From assembly GCA_964504445.1 (NCBI GenBank), contig CAZDEO010000010.1, forward strand, positions 24,546-88,545: DNA of 64,000 bases, given 5' to 3'. The position numbers and the translations under genes were made by a program. Within the stretch, counting starts at the first letter, position 1, and every line of letters begins with the position of its first letter. The notes under the pieces are model-generated. The model was not told the DNA's origin. It worked only from the letters and a program-made list of their open reading frames with translations, and made no database searches. This document shows, piece after piece, positions 61,934-64,000 of the stretch. This stretch comes from JACSRF01 sp964504445. GTDB taxonomy: Bacteria; Chloroflexota; Anaerolineae; Promineifilales; Promineifilaceae.

Positions 61934-61965
61934 TTGACAGCACACGGGGGGGGGGGGGGTATAAT
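61934..61965 (+). promoter_or_regulatory. Predicted phase-variable promoter 2, G14 tract in spacer
   Basis: Perfect TTGACA (61934-61939) and TATAAT (61960-61965), spacer 20 bp, with fourteen consecutive G at 61946-61959 directly against the -10. The sequence around it differs from promoter 1, yet architecture and spacer length agree. Loss of three G would give the 17-bp optimum. Confidence 0.7.
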
Positions 61966-62044
61966 CCAAGTCGTTAGTCAGAAGGGAGGTACTCTCAAAA
62001 AGGGACGTGCCCCAAACAATAGTCATTCACAATGGGAGGTTTCC

Positions 62045-63673
62045 ATGCAAACGTTCAAGAGAAAATCAGGCAGTGTGTTATTGGGCGGCTTGCTGCTGCT
62101 GGCGGTGGTTGCCATGTGGCAGTTGGTGCGCAGCCGTGTGCCGGCGTGGTCGGCCAGCCAGGACATGGTGTTGATCCCGGCCGGGGAATTCATCATGGGG
62201 TTGACGCGGGAGCAGTACCTGGAACTGCGCCAGCGGGAAGCGAACAGTAAAGCCAGGGGAGCGGGGTCGGCAAACCCGGCGCCGCTGGATGACTTGTATC
62301 CGGGGCTGCAAGTCTGGCTGGATGATTACAAGATTGACCGGCTGGAGGTGAGCAACGCCGAGTATCAGGCTTGCGTGGTCGCCGGCGCGTGCGAGCCACC
62401 CGCCGCTTCCTACGCCTGTGATGTTGTGTCTACCTGCGAACCGCAGCCGGATGGCACAGAGGTGTGCCAGGTAGAAACTGTGTGCCGGGGAGTGGGAGTG
62501 GCAACGGCCGTTGACCGTCCCTACTACTTCGACCCTGCCTATGCCGCTTATCCGGTGACAGACTTCAGTTGGACAGACGCCCAGGCATATTGTGCATGGC
62601 GCGGCGGCCGTTTGCCTACCGCTGCCGAATGGGAAAAAGCCGCCCGCGGCCCCGACAACCGCCTCTACCCCTGGGGCGACCAATGGAACCCCGCTGCTTA
62701 CGTTTCCATTTCCAGTCATAGCGCCATTGCCAATGCCCGCAGCTATCTGGACGATCTGCCCACAGAATTCGCGCCGGCTGCGGGCGCCAGCGCCTATGGC
62801 GTGCTGAACATGATGGGGGGCGTGCAAGAATGGGTTGGAGATGGGTATGACACCTACGCCGATCTGCAAGCGCCGGTACCAGAACGGTATGCCGCCGCTT
62901 ATGGCATTCGTGGGATCAGGGGAAATTGGTTGTCGGCCGGAACGGCCGCCGCCCGCAGTTTTTTACTGGACTATCCTATGAATTCAGATGTTGGTTTTCG
63001 TTGTGTGCAAGGAGGTGAGCCGCGCCCACTGGCCGCAATCGCCCAACCGCTGCTCGCTTACCCCCAACCAAAACCAGAGCCGCTGCCGCTGCCCAACGAG
63101 CAGGTGAAATGGGTGGCGGCCGGCGACTTCCTCTACGGAACCATGCTGCCACCGGAAAGCCGCACCAGTGACCCGGTGACGGTTTACGTCGAGGGATTTT
63201 ACATGGACCGGTACGAAGTATCGTCGGCCGCCTTTGCCGATTTCCTGGAGGCGGTGGGGGCCGACGCGCTGGCCTGTCATTATCACCACTGTTATTCAAG
63301 AGATACAACCCGACCGGTGACGGAGACAATCAGCCAACTGCGACAAAATGGCGCCGCCCCGGCAAACCCCACCTGGTATGGCGCGGCTGCTTACTGCCAA
63401 TGGCGTGGCGGCCGGCTGCCTTCGGAAGTGGAGTGGGAGAAAGGGAAACCAGAGGTAAGCGCCTATTATGATGGCTTATCATATAATCCTTTGGAATGGA
63501 TAGCAGACGAGTTTGACAAAACCTACCCGGCCTATCCAGTGCTACCAATAAAAGCAGAATCAGGATTGATTGAACGGGTTGTTACACGGGATTCGTCAAA
63601 ATTAGACTATCGGGCGCCTGCGTATACGCGGGGGCACTCAATATTTCATTGCGTCTACAATGATGAAAGTTAA
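62045..63673 (+). CDS. Membrane-anchored tandem FGE-fold protein, paralogue 2
   Basis: Protein of 542 residues, collinear with paralogue 1: anchor VLLGGLLLLAVVAMWQLV, domain 1 (PAGEFIMGLTREQYLELRQR, YCAWRGGRLPTAAEWEKAARG, YGVLNMMGGVQEWVGD, GFRCVQGG) and domain 2 (WVAAGDFLYGTM to EVEWEKG). DNA is nearly identical to paralogue 1 from about 62996 to 63445 and then diverges sharply in the last 75 residues. The ATG at 62045 has GGGAGG 5-6 nt upstream; an upstream in-frame TTG at 61934 lies within the promoter and is rejected. A second secreted-protein gene follows, repeating the cassette. Confidence 0.85.
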   Translation: MQTFKRKSGSVLLGGLLLLAVVAMWQLVRSRVPAWSASQDMVLIPAGEFIMGLTREQYLELRQREANSKARGAGSANPAPLDDLYPGLQVWLDDYKIDRLEVSNAEYQACVVAGACEPPAASYACDVVSTCEPQPDGTEVCQVETVCRGVGVATAVDRPYYFDPAYAAYPVTDFSWTDAQAYCAWRGGRLPTAAEWEKAARGPDNRLYPWGDQWNPAAYVSISSHSAIANARSYLDDLPTEFAPAAGASAYGVLNMMGGVQEWVGDGYDTYADLQAPVPERYAAAYGIRGIRGNWLSAGTAAARSFLLDYPMNSDVGFRCVQGGEPRPLAAIAQPLLAYPQPKPEPLPLPNEQVKWVAAGDFLYGTMLPPESRTSDPVTVYVEGFYMDRYEVSSAAFADFLEAVGADALACHYHHCYSRDTTRPVTETISQLRQNGAAPANPTWYGAAAYCQWRGGRLPSEVEWEKGKPEVSAYYDGLSYNPLEWIADEFDKTYPAYPVLPIKAESGLIERVVTRDSSKLDYRAPAYTRGHSIFHCVYNDES

Positions 63674-63691
63674 GGGGGAGATTTGGTCAAG

Positions 63692-64000
63692 ATGAAAAAT
63701 AAAATTGCAGGTGGCATCAGCGATTTACGCAAGAAGGTGATCGTTTATGTTTGGATCTTGGTAATTATCATGTTCATGTGGCCGGTAACATCTTATGGAG
63801 ACGAACCTCCCAATCGCGTGCCGCCAAACCCGGATGTAGGGGTAGCAGATATTAATATGGGTCTGGAAGCGGCGCATGTGTCGTTAACGGCGGACCATAT
63901 TGGTTACAAATTCCTGGACGCCAATTATCAACAGGCGCAAAATGCAGGCGCATCCTGGAACCGTTGGAAGGTGGATTGGAGTGCAGTGGAGCGACAAGCC
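63692..64000 (+). CDS. Secreted protein, paralogue 2, cut by window end
   Basis: An open frame of 103 codons reaches the last base. A signal peptide (about 10-38, VYVWILVIIMFMWPVTSYG) is followed by DEPPNRVPPNPDVGVADINMG and the segment YQQAQNAGASWNRWKVDWSAVERQA shared with the first cassette. The start of a glycoside-hydrolase-like barrel is suspected from the Arg/DWS pattern. The last 55 bases are identical to 61806-61860, with a mismatch just before, suggesting a contig end here. It lies 18 bp after the FGE-fold gene, so it is co-transcribed from promoter 2. Confidence 0.6.
   Translation, partial: MKNKIAGGISDLRKKVIVYVWILVIIMFMWPVTSYGDEPPNRVPPNPDVGVADINMGLEAAHVSLTADHIGYKFLDANYQQAQNAGASWNRWKVDWSAVERQA

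Noticed and set aside
61934..62044. Upstream extension of the second FGE-fold gene from TTG 61934
   Set aside because: It would translate the promoter and G tract; GGGAGG before ATG 62045 and similarity to paralogue 1 fix the later start.
59914..63673. FGE-fold genes as targets of a diversity-generating retroelement
   Set aside because: DGR variable proteins use the same fold, but no reverse transcriptase or template repeat is in the window, and the differences between the two C-termini are of all kinds rather than adenine-specific.
1..64000. tRNA, rRNA, prophage or insertion sequence
   Set aside because: I found no cloverleaf-like sequence, no rRNA stretch, no transposase or integrase motif on either strand.

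Overview
The window looks like a stretch of a chromosome scaffold from a Chloroflexota bacterium, most likely of the Anaerolineae and relatives. The taxonomy is inference. It rests on a SpoVS homologue in a house-keeping context, a MoaD-MoaE fusion, eukaryotic-like kinase/phosphatase/FHA signalling, long Thr/Pro-linked secreted proteins carrying a short hydrophobic 'LPLIV'-type motif, and several TATAAT boxes placed 6-9 nt before the start codon. Base composition is moderately GC-rich. No tRNA, rRNA, CRISPR array, insertion sequence or prophage was seen. Two runs of exactly 100 N (5050-5149 and 47484-47583) are scaffold gaps, each flanked by an identical 55-mer.

Layout. 1-5.9 kb: 3' end of an S9 peptidase, an AbrB/PIN toxin-antitoxin pair, tsaC, an ABC exporter half and a deoxynucleoside kinase. 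6-12.4 kb: plsC, a pentapeptide-repeat protein, a methyltransferase, an NYN nuclease-like protein, an FMN-binding protein, ubiX and a YhaM-type exoribonuclease. 12.5-21 kb: a minus-strand signalling cluster (Ser/Thr kinase, PP2C phosphatase, J-like/VWA protein, FHA protein, small protein, OmpR-type regulator, Rel). 21-34.6 kb: mostly plus-strand house-keeping genes (moaC, moaD-moaE fusion, fabF, rnc, an RmlD-like reductase, a primary sigma factor, a tyrosine autokinase, an ABC-F ATPase, a CoaE fusion, a site-2 protease). 34.6-35.1 kb: a gene-free stretch with perfect DnaA boxes, then spoVS. 35.5-42.9 kb: a beta-helix sugar-nucleotide-type protein, a CinA/NadD-like fusion, a GT39 membrane glycosyltransferase and a STAND ATPase/TPR pair. 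43-53.4 kb: large secreted proteins. 53.4-59.3 kb: an MGDG-synthase-like glycosyltransferase, sdhDCBA and a membrane protein. 59.4-64 kb: a kinase-gene remnant, then a duplicated cassette of a membrane-anchored FGE-fold protein followed by a secreted protein.

Most striking signals. (1) The palindromic octamer ACGGCCGT, often extended to GGAAACGGCCGTTTCC, occurs about 73 times by eye in 64 kb where about one is expected. It lies in genes and spacers alike, like the HIP1 element of cyanobacteria but with a different sequence, and is almost absent from the secreted-protein region at 45.6-53.8 kb. (2) Both FGE-fold paralogues are preceded by TTGACA and TATAAT boxes separated by a 20-bp spacer that contains a G12 or G14 tract, the architecture of phase-variable promoters. 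(3) The Rel protein keeps its hydrolase motifs but has lost key synthetase residues, and sits in one gene cluster with a kinase/phosphatase/FHA module. (4) The 55-mer at the very end of the window also occurs inside the preceding cassette, so the window end is probably a contig end, and the apparent truncation of the first cassette should be treated with care.
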